A DNA stretch of 64,000 nucleotides. Source: Roseiarcus sp963823165 (lineage in GTDB: Bacteria; Pseudomonadota; Alphaproteobacteria; Rhizobiales; Beijerinckiaceae). Location: contig CAWGKV010000015.1 of NCBI GenBank assembly GCA_963823165.1, forward strand, positions 1-64,000, given 5' to 3'. The notes below the pieces were generated by a model. That model searched no databases. It was given only the letters and a program-made list of their open reading frames with translations, and was not told the origin of the DNA. Of this stretch, positions 8,563-17,112 are shown in pieces. The position numbers and the translations under genes were made by a program. The first letter of the stretch is position 1, and every line of letters starts with the position of its first letter.

Positions 8563-9780
8563 ATGGCGAAGTCGAGATTGATCCTGCTGACGGTTGTCTT
8601 TGCAGGGATCTTGGTCGCCTATCGGGCCACCGGCGCGCCGGAAAACGTCGATCCGGAAATCAGTCACAGCGTGTCGGTTAATGCCAACGATGCCTTGGAC
8701 GCGCTGTTGAAGAAGGCGAATCAATACTACAGTCTATGGAAGACGGTGGACCAGACAACGAAGCTCTCGGGCCTCTTTCTGAAGGGTCTGAAGATATCGA
8801 TCGGGGATCCGGTCATCATCGACCATGAACTGGTCGACGGCATAAAGGCCCAGGCGGTCGGACTGGAGAAATTGAAGGACTCCCTCTCACCTCCGCTCGA
8901 TGTCCAACCCTTGCGCGGGGTGGCGGAAGCCGACCTGAACAGCGCTGATCCGTCGGTGCGCGGCAATGCGCTTGCAGCGATTGAAGGCAATGTCCGGCAA
9001 TACGAGGCGACCATCGCGCGGTGGGAGGACAAGAATTGGCAGGCCGAAGACATCGCCAGGGACTGCGACGCCTCCAAGGCGCGCGTCGACGAACTTGCGG
9101 ACAAGTTGAACGAAATCAACACGTCGATGGCGGGGGCGTTCCTCAACGCGGCCACGGGGAATTCCTACGCATATTTGTGGGGGGATGTCGCGACTTCGCT
9201 GTACGACGCCGTCGGGCGACGCGCCGGGGCCGCGGACAGCCTGCGCGACGCTTACGCGAAGGCCGTCGCCAAGATGAAGGCGAACTTGGCGAATTACGGG
9301 ACGCTGAGAAGCTTGGTCAGCTATTACCGGTTGCTCGACTTCCTGAGGGCCGCAAAAGCCAACCCGACGCCGATCGGCGAAATGTTCGGCAAGGCCGAGC
9401 GACTGAGCAACGATGCGTCCGAGGCGGCGGCGGCCTCCCAGGGCATCAAGCCGCCGTCGGATGCAACACGCAACATCCGGCATGATCTGGCTGCGGCGGA
9501 GGAGCGGCAGGCACAGGTGAAGAGCCAGGTCGATCGGCTGATGCGCGAGGCGCACCAGGCCGACGACGACGCGGCGCGGGCGCAGCAGACCCAGGCGATC
9601 CTCGGCCTCGCCGCGGCGGCCGCCTCGCTCACATCCGCGGCGTCCGGAGCGGCGGCTCCATCCAGAGCAGCGGGCGGGACGACGGCGACCGCCAGCCCGG
9701 CGATCCGAACAAATGTCCCGCTGGACACCGTGGACGGGTTTCACTTCGGGCCCGCCATAGCCGCCCCGACGCAACCGTAG
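8563..9780 (+). CDS. Exported helical protein of unknown function, 405 aa
   Basis: The ATG at 8563 has GGAGA (8551-8555) at 7-nt spacing. An N-terminal hydrophobic segment (LILLTVVFAGILVAY) is a signal peptide or anchor. The body is almost entirely helical, with coiled-coil stretches near residues 150-190 and 300-345 (AAAEERQAQVKSQVDRLMRE), and a hydrophobic alanine-rich segment near 350-375 that could insert into a membrane. No family is recognised. It is the second gene of the cassette between the direct repeats and probably works with the preceding protein. Confidence 0.65.
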   Translation: MAKSRLILLTVVFAGILVAYRATGAPENVDPEISHSVSVNANDALDALLKKANQYYSLWKTVDQTTKLSGLFLKGLKISIGDPVIIDHELVDGIKAQAVGLEKLKDSLSPPLDVQPLRGVAEADLNSADPSVRGNALAAIEGNVRQYEATIARWEDKNWQAEDIARDCDASKARVDELADKLNEINTSMAGAFLNAATGNSYAYLWGDVATSLYDAVGRRAGAADSLRDAYAKAVAKMKANLANYGTLRSLVSYYRLLDFLRAAKANPTPIGEMFGKAERLSNDASEAAAASQGIKPPSDATRNIRHDLAAAEERQAQVKSQVDRLMREAHQADDDAARAQQTQAILGLAAAAASLTSAASGAAAPSRAAGGTTATASPAIRTNVPLDTVDGFHFGPAIAAPTQP

Positions 9781-10331
9781 TGTCTACGGCAGCATTCTGA
9801 AGTGCGCCGCGCGTTTCCGGCTGACCCTCAACCTCTCCTCCGGGTCGTCAGCAGACGCAACCCGGACGGACCAACGGAACCGTGATCAGAAAACGGTCGA
9901 AACAACAATCACATACGAGTGCCCAGTTTCATCCTGTCGGGCGCGCCAATAACTTCAAAGTGTTACGGAAGGAACCGGACCAAGGTATTGAGGCGACTTT
10001 CAGCCGGGATATCGCTGGGATAACAGAGCCTTCGAGCAACCGGCAGACCAGCGTCGACCCGTCCCCTCGCCCCTGGTCGCGGATGAAGCTCGCGCCCGTA
10101 GGCGTCGAGCACGCGCATGGTTACGGCTTGAGGCGGCATTCTGCGTCGACGATGAGCGCGATGGGCGCGAGCAGAGGCCGCCGCGCAGATCCCTATCAGC
10201 CCTCTTTGTCAGTGGCGCGGGCGCTGTAGGCGGCCACATTGCTCGCGCCATTATCAAGGTCTCCATTGGCTGCATAGTTGCAATCTCGGGGCAAGCAGCG
10301 ACCTATCATCCCCGAAGTGAGGAGCGTGAGG
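9781..10331. other. Gene-poor stretch containing direct repeat copy 2
   Basis: No supported gene. The repeat copy at 9897-9948 is the only structure I see. Short frames on both strands are Arg/Ser-rich shadows of GC-rich DNA. Confidence 0.5.
9897..9948 (+). repeat. Direct repeat copy 2 with tRNA-Arg 3'-end-like core (candidate att)
   Basis: The second copy of the 52-bp repeat lies exactly 3161 bp downstream of copy 1 and ends with the same ATCCTGTCGGGCGCGCCA. It marks the right end of the two-gene cassette. Chromosomal-type GC-rich sequence without accessory genes resumes after it. Confidence 0.7.
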
Positions 10332-10514
10332 ATGAAGCCAAGACCCGAGACGACCTTAGAACTCGTGGAAATTGAATTGAAGAGAATACGGGCCATGGCG
10401 GCGCAAGCCGATGACGCCGCGCTTGTTTACATGATCGAGATGGCGATTATGGAGGCCAAGAAGGCCCGGGCTAGCCTTCGTCCTGAACCCTCAGAATCTC
10501 CGCCACGAACTTAA
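10332..10514 (+). CDS. Small hypothetical protein, 60 aa
   Basis: The ATG at 10332 has GGAG (10321-10324) upstream. The acidic helical peptide (TTLELVEIELKRIRAMAAQA) resembles small unnamed cytoplasmic proteins seen in Hyphomicrobiales. No function is known. Its 3' end overlaps the convergent gene at 10471 by 44 bp, which lowers confidence in one of the two. Confidence 0.5.
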   Translation: MKPRPETTLELVEIELKRIRAMAAQADDAALVYMIEMAIMEAKKARASLRPEPSESPPRT

Positions 10515-10668
10515 ATACGTCCTCGCGAAGGTCCGCTCTCTTAACGCGGAGAAAATCCTGGATCAGGCGATGCCCTTCTTCAGGCGAAGGCCGAGAGAAG
10601 TTTGGCGCTCGGTCCAGGGAAGCATCGGGAGCGGAATCAAAGGTTTCAATCGATAGGGCCGCAAGCAT
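10471..10668 (-). CDS. Small hypothetical protein, ~65 aa
   Basis: Read on the minus strand from an ATG at 10668 (or 10674), with GGGGAG 8 nt upstream of the first choice. The C-terminal half (EEGHRLIQDFLRVKRADLRE, then FKFVAEILR) is a predicted helix pair like those in short unnamed alphaproteobacterial proteins, some of which occur beside HTH regulators. No partner is visible here. It overlaps the convergent small gene by 44 bp. Confidence 0.5.
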   Translation of the reverse strand: MLAALSIETFDSAPDASLDRAPNFSRPSPEEGHRLIQDFLRVKRADLREDVFKFVAEILRVQDEG

Positions 10669-11903
10669 GATCATGTCTCCCCAGAATGGCGCGGAACTCG
10701 TGCCCCGCAAAGCAGGGTACGATCAATTCCGCTGCAAAACGAAAGTTTATCCCCGTTCACGACGCGTCGAACATCCCAGAAATCGTCCGGTCGTGAACGA
10801 AACATCTACTCTTTCCAAAATGAGACGGGGTCAAGGCAATCCATCGGCCTGTTCATCGCGGTTCTCTTATACTTTCGTCTTACGCTTGCTGGGCGTAAGC
10901 CCAGTATTCACGAACTCGAAATGCGGCGCCGGGCTTGGCCCACTTACCGCCAAGCATCCGGATCGCCATGTCGAGACCGACCCGCTTCGCGACAATGAGC
11001 GCGGCGCACCGCCAGTGCGCCGGGATTCGGCCGGCGTGGTTGCCCCATCGGATAGAACCAACTCATGCTCGCGCTGGCGGACCTCGGAATAGCCCTCGCC
11101 GCCATGGTCGCGGATCAGCGCATCGTCGTTCGGCTTGCGCCCAACCAGGGCGGCAAGCCCAGCCCCCGAGGAGATTACGATCGGCGCCAACGCGTCCAAA
11201 GCTTAGTGGCGAGCAGCGCGCCGCCGATGACAAGGGCAACCGGAATACCGAGCCGATCACAGGAGCCGGCGCGGCGCGACAAACTGAACAGGAGACAGGA
11301 GACGCGACAGCGTCGATCTCTGCCGCCGTCGCCGCAGCGACCCCCAGCCATACTGCAAGCGTTGCAGGCGCCCACCACCCGACCGGCCGCAAGATCCAAT
11401 CGGGAAATCGGCGGGTTGTTCCTTTGAGAGCGGGTGGCCCGGGTGCGGGGTCTGGGCAGCGTCGCCTATGAGCCTACGCTGAGCATGAGGGCGCCGTCGT
11501 CGACCGGCTGGGCGGCAATGCCCTGGCGCGGAGAGAGCGACAGCGACGCGGCTGGTCGAGATGGATGCGGCCGGGCGTGCCCATCGCCCGCCGCAAGCGC
11601 CTAGTCCGAAATCGGTTCGGTCTCGACATCTTCCAAGCTTCGCAGCCGGGAAAACTCTCCAGCGCTTGTCGGAAGCGTGATCGCCGGCCTGTCCCATCGT
11701 CCGCCAGACCTAAGCGGAGGCCCGGCGGGCTCGCTCGAGGTTGCCCGCTTGTGGTCGAGCGCCGATCGGCCTGGCCCGGGGTCGCCTGGCCAAGGAAGGC
11801 ATACGCTAACGGATGAGCTAACGAATGACATGACAAAAACTCCCCTTGAGAGTTCTGAATGCTAGGTTCTGGCGGATTCGGCTCCTTCGCGCAGTGACGG
11901 CGG
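10669..11903. other. 1.2-kb stretch without intact genes
   Basis: Only a decayed minus-strand reading frame (10940-11199) was noticed. The rest carries short arginine-rich frames on all strands with no domains, which look like composition artefacts. The stretch separates the accessory region from the catabolic cluster. Confidence 0.5.
10940..11199 (-). pseudogene. Possible decayed small ORF
   Basis: On the minus strand, residues reading NDDALIRDHGGEGYSEVRQR (about 11136-11077) are followed, in a different frame, by AALIVAKRVGLDMAIRML (about 11005-10950). The two pieces in order look like one small protein of a type I remember from rhizobial genomes (acidic helix, then a KRVGLD segment), joined by at least one frameshift. 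The family identity is from memory and is uncertain. Confidence 0.3.
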
Positions 11904-12065
11904 TCACAAGCCGGCGAAAGACGCGACTGCAATCATCAGGACGCCAACCAGGAGGGTAGCCATGGCCAAGCTCGTGCCTACCGGGTTCGTCAGCGCGATC
12001 AACGCCATGAAGGCTCCAAAGAGGAGTACGATCATCGCGGAGCGGAAAGCGGTCTGTCGGGACAT
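11904..12065 (-). CDS. Small two-helix membrane protein, 53 aa
   Basis: Read from the ATG at 12065 to the TGA at 11904. Two hydrophobic segments (AMIVLLFGAFMALIAL and MATLLVGVLMIAVASFAGL) are separated by TNPVGTSLA, giving a hairpin inner-membrane protein with a short basic N-terminus (MSRQTAFRS). Only a weak GAGAA ribosome binding site precedes it. The clean hydrophobic pattern makes it unlikely to be a chance frame. The function is unknown. Confidence 0.55.
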   Translation of the reverse strand: MSRQTAFRSAMIVLLFGAFMALIALTNPVGTSLAMATLLVGVLMIAVASFAGL

Positions 12066-12263
12066 ATTGTTCTCGATTGGCACACTGCGGCGGGGCTATG
12101 TCCCGACCGGGCAAGGGTTGGGCCACCTGCGCCAGTCCCAAACGAAACGGCCGCCGAGTCGCCCCGGCGGCCGTCCTGAGCCTTCGATGGCGCTTCGCCC
12201 TCAGACTGCGCCGGCGCCCTTGAGGGCGTTGAAGTCAACGGCGATGCTGAATGAATTCCGCAT

Positions 12264-13046
12264 CTACTGCCGGGCGGTCGTGCCGCCGTCGATGACAAGC
12301 ACCGTGCCCTGGCAATAGCTGGCCTCGTCGGACGCGAGGTAGAGACACCCAAAGGCCATCTCTTCCGGCGTGCCTGGCCGCTTCATCGGCGTCAGACGGT
12401 CTGCCATCGCCGGATCGTTGAAAAGCCCCAGCACCGGGGCGACCATAGGGGTGTCGATGAAGCCCGGGGCGATGCAATTGACGCGGATGTTGTCGGCGCA
12501 ATAGCTGATTCCGAGTGAACGGGTGAGGTTGATCGCCGCCCCTTTTGCGGCCGTGTAGGTATGAGCCGCCGGCAGACCCTGAAATCCCGAAATGCTGGTC
12601 ACGTTGACGATCGATCCGCCGCCCTGCTTCTTCATTTCGGGAATCACGAGACGGCACATGTAGTACAGCGAGTTGAGGTTGATCGCCATCACCTCGTGCC
12701 ATTTTTCAGGCGCCGTGTCGTCGACGGGGCCCATCGATCCCGGGCTCTTCTCGAGCCAGCTATAGCCGACCCCGGCGGAGTTCACGAGAATGTCGATCCG
12801 TTCGAAAGTCTTGAGCGTGTCGGCGACTGCCTTCTCGGCCCCCTCCGGCCTCGAGAGATCGGCCGCGACAACCTGACCTTCGCCGCCTGCTGCTTTGACC
12901 TGCGCCAGCGTTTCGTCAAGGTTGGCCTTCGTCCGGCTGACCCCGACCACCTTTGCGCCCTCGGCGGCGAACAGTTTCATGCAGGCGCGGCCGACGCCGG
13001 TTCCCGCCCCCGTGATCAACGCGATCTTGCCCTTCAAGCGATCCAT
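12264..13046 (-). CDS. SDR-family NAD(P)-dependent oxidoreductase
   Basis: This 260-aa classical short-chain dehydrogenase has the cofactor motif TGAGTGVG (residues ~11-18), the NSAG segment, a catalytic Ser in SISGFQG, YTAAK as the YxxxK pair, and PGFIDTPM after it. It probably oxidises a hydroxyl or hydroxyacyl-CoA intermediate of the adjoining catabolic cluster. It is divergent from the zinc alcohol dehydrogenase at 13192, with the putative GntR operator pair between them. The C-terminus (GTVLVIDGGTTARQ) is intact, unlike the related SDR at 32.2 kb. Confidence 0.9.
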   Translation of the reverse strand: MDRLKGKIALITGAGTGVGRACMKLFAAEGAKVVGVSRTKANLDETLAQVKAAGGEGQVVAADLSRPEGAEKAVADTLKTFERIDILVNSAGVGYSWLEKSPGSMGPVDDTAPEKWHEVMAINLNSLYYMCRLVIPEMKKQGGGSIVNVTSISGFQGLPAAHTYTAAKGAAINLTRSLGISYCADNIRVNCIAPGFIDTPMVAPVLGLFNDPAMADRLTPMKRPGTPEEMAFGCLYLASDEASYCQGTVLVIDGGTTARQ

Positions 13047-13111
13047 CGTTCTCCTCCCAGAATGGACCGGCGGTTCGATTGCGTTATGGACAACGTCAGC
13101 CGGCCAACCTA

Positions 13112-13135
13112 TTGTAGGCTGAGATTGTAGGACGA
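13112..13135. promoter_or_regulatory. Putative GntR/FCD operator pair
   Basis: TTGTAGGACGA (13125-13135) fits the GntR-family pattern TNGTNNNACNA, and a weaker copy, TTGTAGGCTGA, begins 13 bp earlier at 13112. They lie between the divergent SDR (start 13046) and alcohol dehydrogenase (start 13192). The same pairing occurs at other promoters of this cluster. Confidence 0.5.
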
Positions 13136-13191
13136 AAAAGCGGCGAGGTCCACCGAGAACGGGCCCGCCGAAGTCGGGAGGAGCGACAGGT

Positions 13192-14226
13192 ATGAGAGCC
13201 GCCGTCTTTCACGAATTGGGTAAGCCGCTTCGCGTCGAGACCGTGGACAGGCCTCAGGCGGGACCCGGCGAGATCGTTCTCAAAGTTCACTATTGCGGGA
13301 TCTGCGGGTCCGACCTCCACTCCACCCACCCCGGCGTCTTCGTGGTTCCCGACGGGACCATCCTCGGCCACGAGTTTGCAGGCGAAATCGTCGAATCCGG
13401 CGCGCCTGGCTGGAAAGTCGGCGAAATGGCGACCGCGCTTCCGAACAATGCTTGCGAGGATTGCCGCAAACTGGGTCTCGGCGAGTGCAAAGACAATCTC
13501 GGGATCATGTGCCCGAAGAACACCCTGACCGGCTTCCATCCCTCGGCGCAGGGCGCTTATGCGGAGTTCGTCAAGTTCAGCGCCAAGGAGGCGCTGCGGC
13601 TTCCGACCGCGGTCAAAAGTCGCGAAGGCGCTGCCGTCGAACCGCTTGCGGTTGGGCTCCACGCTGTCAATCGCGGCAAGGTGACGGTCGGTGAACGCGT
13701 TCTCATCATCGGGGGCGGTCCGATCGGGCTGGCGACGGCCGTGTTTTCAAGACTCGCCGGCGCCCGCGACGTGGTTGTGAGCGAGTACGCGCCAGCCCGG
13801 CGCGAGGCCGCCGGCGCGCTCGGCGCGACGGCCGCCATCGACCCTGCGAAGGAGGATGTGTCGGAAGCTTTCCTGAAAAAGGCCGGCGGCCCCCCCGACG
13901 TGATTTTCGAATGCGTCGGCGTCCCGGGAATGATCCAGAAGTGCATCGATCTCTCCAAACCCTTCGGCCGCATCGTCGTTGTCGGAGTTTGCATGGTCGA
14001 AGATACGATGACGCCGATCTCGGCGATCTTCAAAGAGGTCAATATCCAGTATGTGCTGGGTTACGGGCGGCCGGACTGGCGGCTCGTGCTCGATCTCCTC
14101 GAACTCGGGGCGCGTCGATCCCCGGCCGATGATCACCGACATCGTTACGCTCGATCAGCTCCCGCAGGCGTTCGAAGCGCTTCGGAAGCCGACAACGCAA
14201 ATCAAGGTGATGTTGCGGCCCAATAG
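13192..14226 (+). CDS. Zinc-dependent alcohol dehydrogenase with frameshifted C-terminus
   Basis: A medium-chain (threonine-dehydrogenase-like) alcohol dehydrogenase. C37 (HYCGICGSDLH) and GHEFAGEIVE give the catalytic zinc site, the NNACEDCRKLGLGECKDN segment keeps part of the structural-zinc cysteines, and GGGPIGLATAVFSRLAGA is the NAD-binding fold. The last ~40 residues are out of frame. Dropping one G from the GGGG at 14107-14110 restores DPRPMITDIVTLDQLPQAFE and a stop at 14228-14230, the normal end of the family. As written, an aberrant tail ends at 14226. This is either a real +1 mutation or a sequencing error in a G run. It probably oxidises an alcohol substrate of the cluster. Confidence 0.85.
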   Translation: MRAAVFHELGKPLRVETVDRPQAGPGEIVLKVHYCGICGSDLHSTHPGVFVVPDGTILGHEFAGEIVESGAPGWKVGEMATALPNNACEDCRKLGLGECKDNLGIMCPKNTLTGFHPSAQGAYAEFVKFSAKEALRLPTAVKSREGAAVEPLAVGLHAVNRGKVTVGERVLIIGGGPIGLATAVFSRLAGARDVVVSEYAPARREAAGALGATAAIDPAKEDVSEAFLKKAGGPPDVIFECVGVPGMIQKCIDLSKPFGRIVVVGVCMVEDTMTPISAIFKEVNIQYVLGYGRPDWRLVLDLLELGARRSPADDHRHRYARSAPAGVRSASEADNANQGDVAAQ

Positions 14227-14401
14227 CTAGCACGGCGGCGTTTGCGGCGCCGTCGCTGCCTGGATTTTGCGCGTCGGAGGTCGGGCCGAAGGTCCGCGTT
14301 GATTGTGGCGGCGACGCGGGATAAGCAGGACAAACCCCGTAAATGACTGCGTGGATGCGTCTTTAAGCGAACGCGGGACGAGAGTGCGGAAGCCGGACAC
14401 A

Positions 14402-15148
14402 ATGAACATGGACACCGTCATATCGCCCGCCAAGCGCCGCCCGGCAGTCAAAAAAAGTGCTGCTAACGCAAGCGCGACCGCAAAAATGACGTCGCCCGAC
14501 CGCGTCGTCGATGCGATCGTCCGAAGCATTCGGACCGGCGTCTATGTGCCCGGCCAGCGGCTGATCGAGGCCGATCTCACCCGCGACTACCATGTGAGCC
14601 GCGGACCGGTGCGCGAGGCCCTCAAGCGTCTTGCCGCCGAGGGCGTTCTCACGCTGACGCGCCACCGCGGCGCTTATGTGCGCGCGATGTCGCGGCACGA
14701 GGTGCGCGACAGTCTCATGGTGCTCGAGGCGCTGGTCGGGCTGATGGCGAACCTCGCCGCCCGGCACATTGGCGAGGCCGACAGCGCAGATCGCATGCGC
14801 GAGGCCTATCGGCGGCTGCTGGCGTTTAAGGACGACGGGGGTACGGCGGCCTTTCTCGACGAGCGGCGCAGCTTCTACGACACGATCATTCAGATTGGCG
14901 GCAACCTCGAACTCAAGCGGATGCTGCCGTTGATGCAGATCCATCTGCTGCGCATGCAGTTCCAAGCCTACATCACCCCCCGCGACCGGGAGAAGCAATT
15001 CAAGGAATATGCGACCATCACCGAGACGATCCTGAAGGGCGACTCCCTAAGGGCGCAGAAGGTAGCGGCGCTGCACATCCGTCGCACGCGGCTCAGTCTC
15101 ATGCGCCTGCCCGACGAGGCTTTCCCTACCATTCGCGTTGCGGACTGA
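14402..15148 (+). CDS. GntR-family (FCD-type) transcriptional regulator
   Basis: This 248-aa regulator has an N-terminal basic extension (~30 residues), a winged helix (LIEADLTRDYHVSRGPVREA, then EGVLTLTRHRGAYV) and a helical FCD effector domain (~105-235). The usual FCD D...FH metal/ligand motif reads DERRSFYD, so one histidine is replaced. FCD regulators generally bind TNGTNNNACNA palindromes and release them on binding an organic acid or acyl-CoA. That motif is found at six promoters of the surrounding cluster, which makes this the likely local regulator. It is followed 8 bp later by an SDR gene. Confidence 0.85.
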   Translation: MNMDTVISPAKRRPAVKKSAANASATAKMTSPDRVVDAIVRSIRTGVYVPGQRLIEADLTRDYHVSRGPVREALKRLAAEGVLTLTRHRGAYVRAMSRHEVRDSLMVLEALVGLMANLAARHIGEADSADRMREAYRRLLAFKDDGGTAAFLDERRSFYDTIIQIGGNLELKRMLPLMQIHLLRMQFQAYITPRDREKQFKEYATITETILKGDSLRAQKVAALHIRRTRLSLMRLPDEAFPTIRVAD

Positions 15149-15156
15149 ATGTAGCC

Positions 15157-15897
15157 ATGGTTCTCCTCGTCGCAGGCGGAACCAAGGGGATCGGGCTCGC
15201 CATTGCAAAGGCCTTCGCCAAGGACGCAGGCGACGTGTTCCTGGGCTATCATGGCGACACGGCTGCGGCGGCCGCGGCGGCGGAAGCGGTGGCGGAAGCC
15301 GGCGGGCGGCCCCATCTCGTCAAGGCGGACGTCGGAACGCCGGATGGCTGCGCCGCAATGGCCGAGGCCGCTCGGGCAGTCGCCGGCCGGCTCGACCAGG
15401 TCGTTCACTGCGCAGTCGACGCCTACCCTTCGGCTGCCCTCTCGGCCGATCCATCCCGCTTTGCTCGGGCGGTCACAACCAACGGAACGAGCCTTCTTTT
15501 TCTGGTTCAGGCGGTCCTGCCGCTTCTGTCTCGCGGCAGCACGGTCTTCTATTTGACCAGCCGCGGCGGACGGATCGTCGTGCCTAACTACGCCGCCGTC
15601 GGCGTCGCCAAGGCTCTGGCGGAAAGCCTGTTGCGCTACCTCGCGGTGGAACTCGCGCCGCGAGGTGTCAGGATCAACGCGATCGCGCCCGCTGTTGTCG
15701 ATACCGACGCGGTCCGGACGCTGTTCGGGGCGGAAGCGGGCAAGCTCATTCGCGCCGCCGCCAGCCACAATCCGTCCGGTCGAGGCGTCACGGACGCGGA
15801 CTACACCAGCCTGATGCGCTGGCTCGCCTCGCCGGCCGCCGAGTTCATTCAAGGGCAGGTCATTTTCGTCAACGGCGGCGCGAATCTGAGCGCCTGA
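15157..15897 (+). CDS. SDR-family oxidoreductase
   Basis: This 246-aa short-chain dehydrogenase starts with AGGTKGIGLAIAKAF. The active-site region has LTSRGGRIVVPNYAAVGVAK, where the YxxxK tyrosine position reads YAAVGVAK (Y, K spaced by 6), a divergent arrangement. The end is FIQGQVIFVNGGANLSA. It is a close relative of the interrupted SDR at 32.2 kb. It ends 8 bp before the convergent thiolase gene and is probably co-transcribed with the GntR gene. The likely role is oxidation or reduction of a pathway intermediate. Confidence 0.86.
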   Translation: MVLLVAGGTKGIGLAIAKAFAKDAGDVFLGYHGDTAAAAAAAEAVAEAGGRPHLVKADVGTPDGCAAMAEAARAVAGRLDQVVHCAVDAYPSAALSADPSRFARAVTTNGTSLLFLVQAVLPLLSRGSTVFYLTSRGGRIVVPNYAAVGVAKALAESLLRYLAVELAPRGVRINAIAPAVVDTDAVRTLFGAEAGKLIRAAASHNPSGRGVTDADYTSLMRWLASPAAEFIQGQVIFVNGGANLSA

Positions 15898-15905
15898 ACT
15901 CGAAG

Positions 15906-17096
15906 TCATAAACGTTCGATCAGCGTCGCGTTGGCCATGCCCCCGGACTCGCACATCGTCTGTAAGCCGTAACGGCCGCCCGTCTCATCGAGTGTCCCAA
16001 GAAGATTGGCGAGAAGCCGTCCACCCGATGCGCCGACCGGATGGCCGAGCGCGATCGCCCCGCCCCAGCGGTTGACGCGATCGGGATCCGCCCCGGTCTC
16101 CCTTTGCCATGCAAGGACGACGGAAGCAAAAGCCTCGTTGACTTCGAAACAATCGATCTGGTTGAGGGGTAGGCCGGCGCGGCGGAGAAGCTTCCGCGTA
16201 GCCGGGATGATCGCCGTGAGCATCATGACCGGGTCGTCGCCCGCGAGCGCGAAATGCGTGATCGCCGCCCGCGGCCTGAGGCCAAGCCGCGTGGCGACGG
16301 ACTCTTCGGCGATCAGGATCGCCGCCGCTCCGTCGGTGACTTGGCTCGAGTTCCCGGCGGTGACGCTCCAACAAATCTCGGGGAAGCGGGTCGAAGCGGC
16401 CGCGTCTTCGAAGGCCGGCCTTAATTCGCCGAGCTTCTCGAGCGAAGTGTCTCGCCGTGGGCCTTCGTCGCGTTCGACGCGCTGCGATCCTTCAGGCGTG
16501 GGAACATCAATGGGCGCAATTGCCCGGGCGGTCGCTCCGCGATCCTCCGCCGCAATGGCCCGCCGATGAGATTCAAGCGCAAACGCGTCCATCGCCTCTC
16601 TATCGATGGTCCATCGCGCCGCGATCAGTTCTGCCGACACGCCCTGGCGCACGAGCCCTTTGGGGAAGCGGCGGTGAAAGGCTGGTCCTTCGTTATCCTT
16701 TCCCATGCGATTCATACGCATCGGCACGAGGCTCATCATCTCCACGCCGCCGGCGATGACGAGGTCGTACGCCCCGGCTATGACCCCGTGGGCGGCGAAA
16801 TCGAATGCCTGCTGTGCTGAGCCGCATTTGCGATCGAGCGTCACCGCGGGCACACTTTCGGGAAAGCCTGCCGCGAGGACTGCCTGCCGGCCGATGTTGC
16901 CCGATTGCTCCGCGACCTGAATCACACAACCGGTAATCACGTCTTCAACCATCGCCGGATCGGCGCCCGTCCGTCGCATGAGAGCCTGCAGGACTTGCGC
17001 GTAGAGGTCGACCGGATGCACGCCGTCCAACACGCCGCCGGGACGCCCACGCCCGAACGGCGATCGCACGACGTCGACAATGACGGCTCTGCGCAT
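15906..17096 (-). CDS. Thiolase (acetyl-CoA acetyltransferase family)
   Basis: This 396-aa thiolase has the acyl-accepting cysteine in DRKCGSAQQA (~residue 90), NEAF, the histidine of GGAIALGHPVGASGG and the second cysteine in CESGGMANA. It cleaves 3-ketoacyl-CoA with CoA, or catalyses the reverse condensation. It is the last gene of the minus-strand operon, 16 bp after the carboxyltransferase-like gene, so it probably performs the final thiolytic step of the pathway. Length and motifs are complete. Confidence 0.93.
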   Translation of the reverse strand: MRRAVIVDVVRSPFGRGRPGGVLDGVHPVDLYAQVLQALMRRTGADPAMVEDVITGCVIQVAEQSGNIGRQAVLAAGFPESVPAVTLDRKCGSAQQAFDFAAHGVIAGAYDLVIAGGVEMMSLVPMRMNRMGKDNEGPAFHRRFPKGLVRQGVSAELIAARWTIDREAMDAFALESHRRAIAAEDRGATARAIAPIDVPTPEGSQRVERDEGPRRDTSLEKLGELRPAFEDAAASTRFPEICWSVTAGNSSQVTDGAAAILIAEESVATRLGLRPRAAITHFALAGDDPVMMLTAIIPATRKLLRRAGLPLNQIDCFEVNEAFASVVLAWQRETGADPDRVNRWGGAIALGHPVGASGGRLLANLLGTLDETGGRYGLQTMCESGGMANATLIERL

Positions 17097-17112
17097 CGCT
17101 CTTCCCTTCCGC

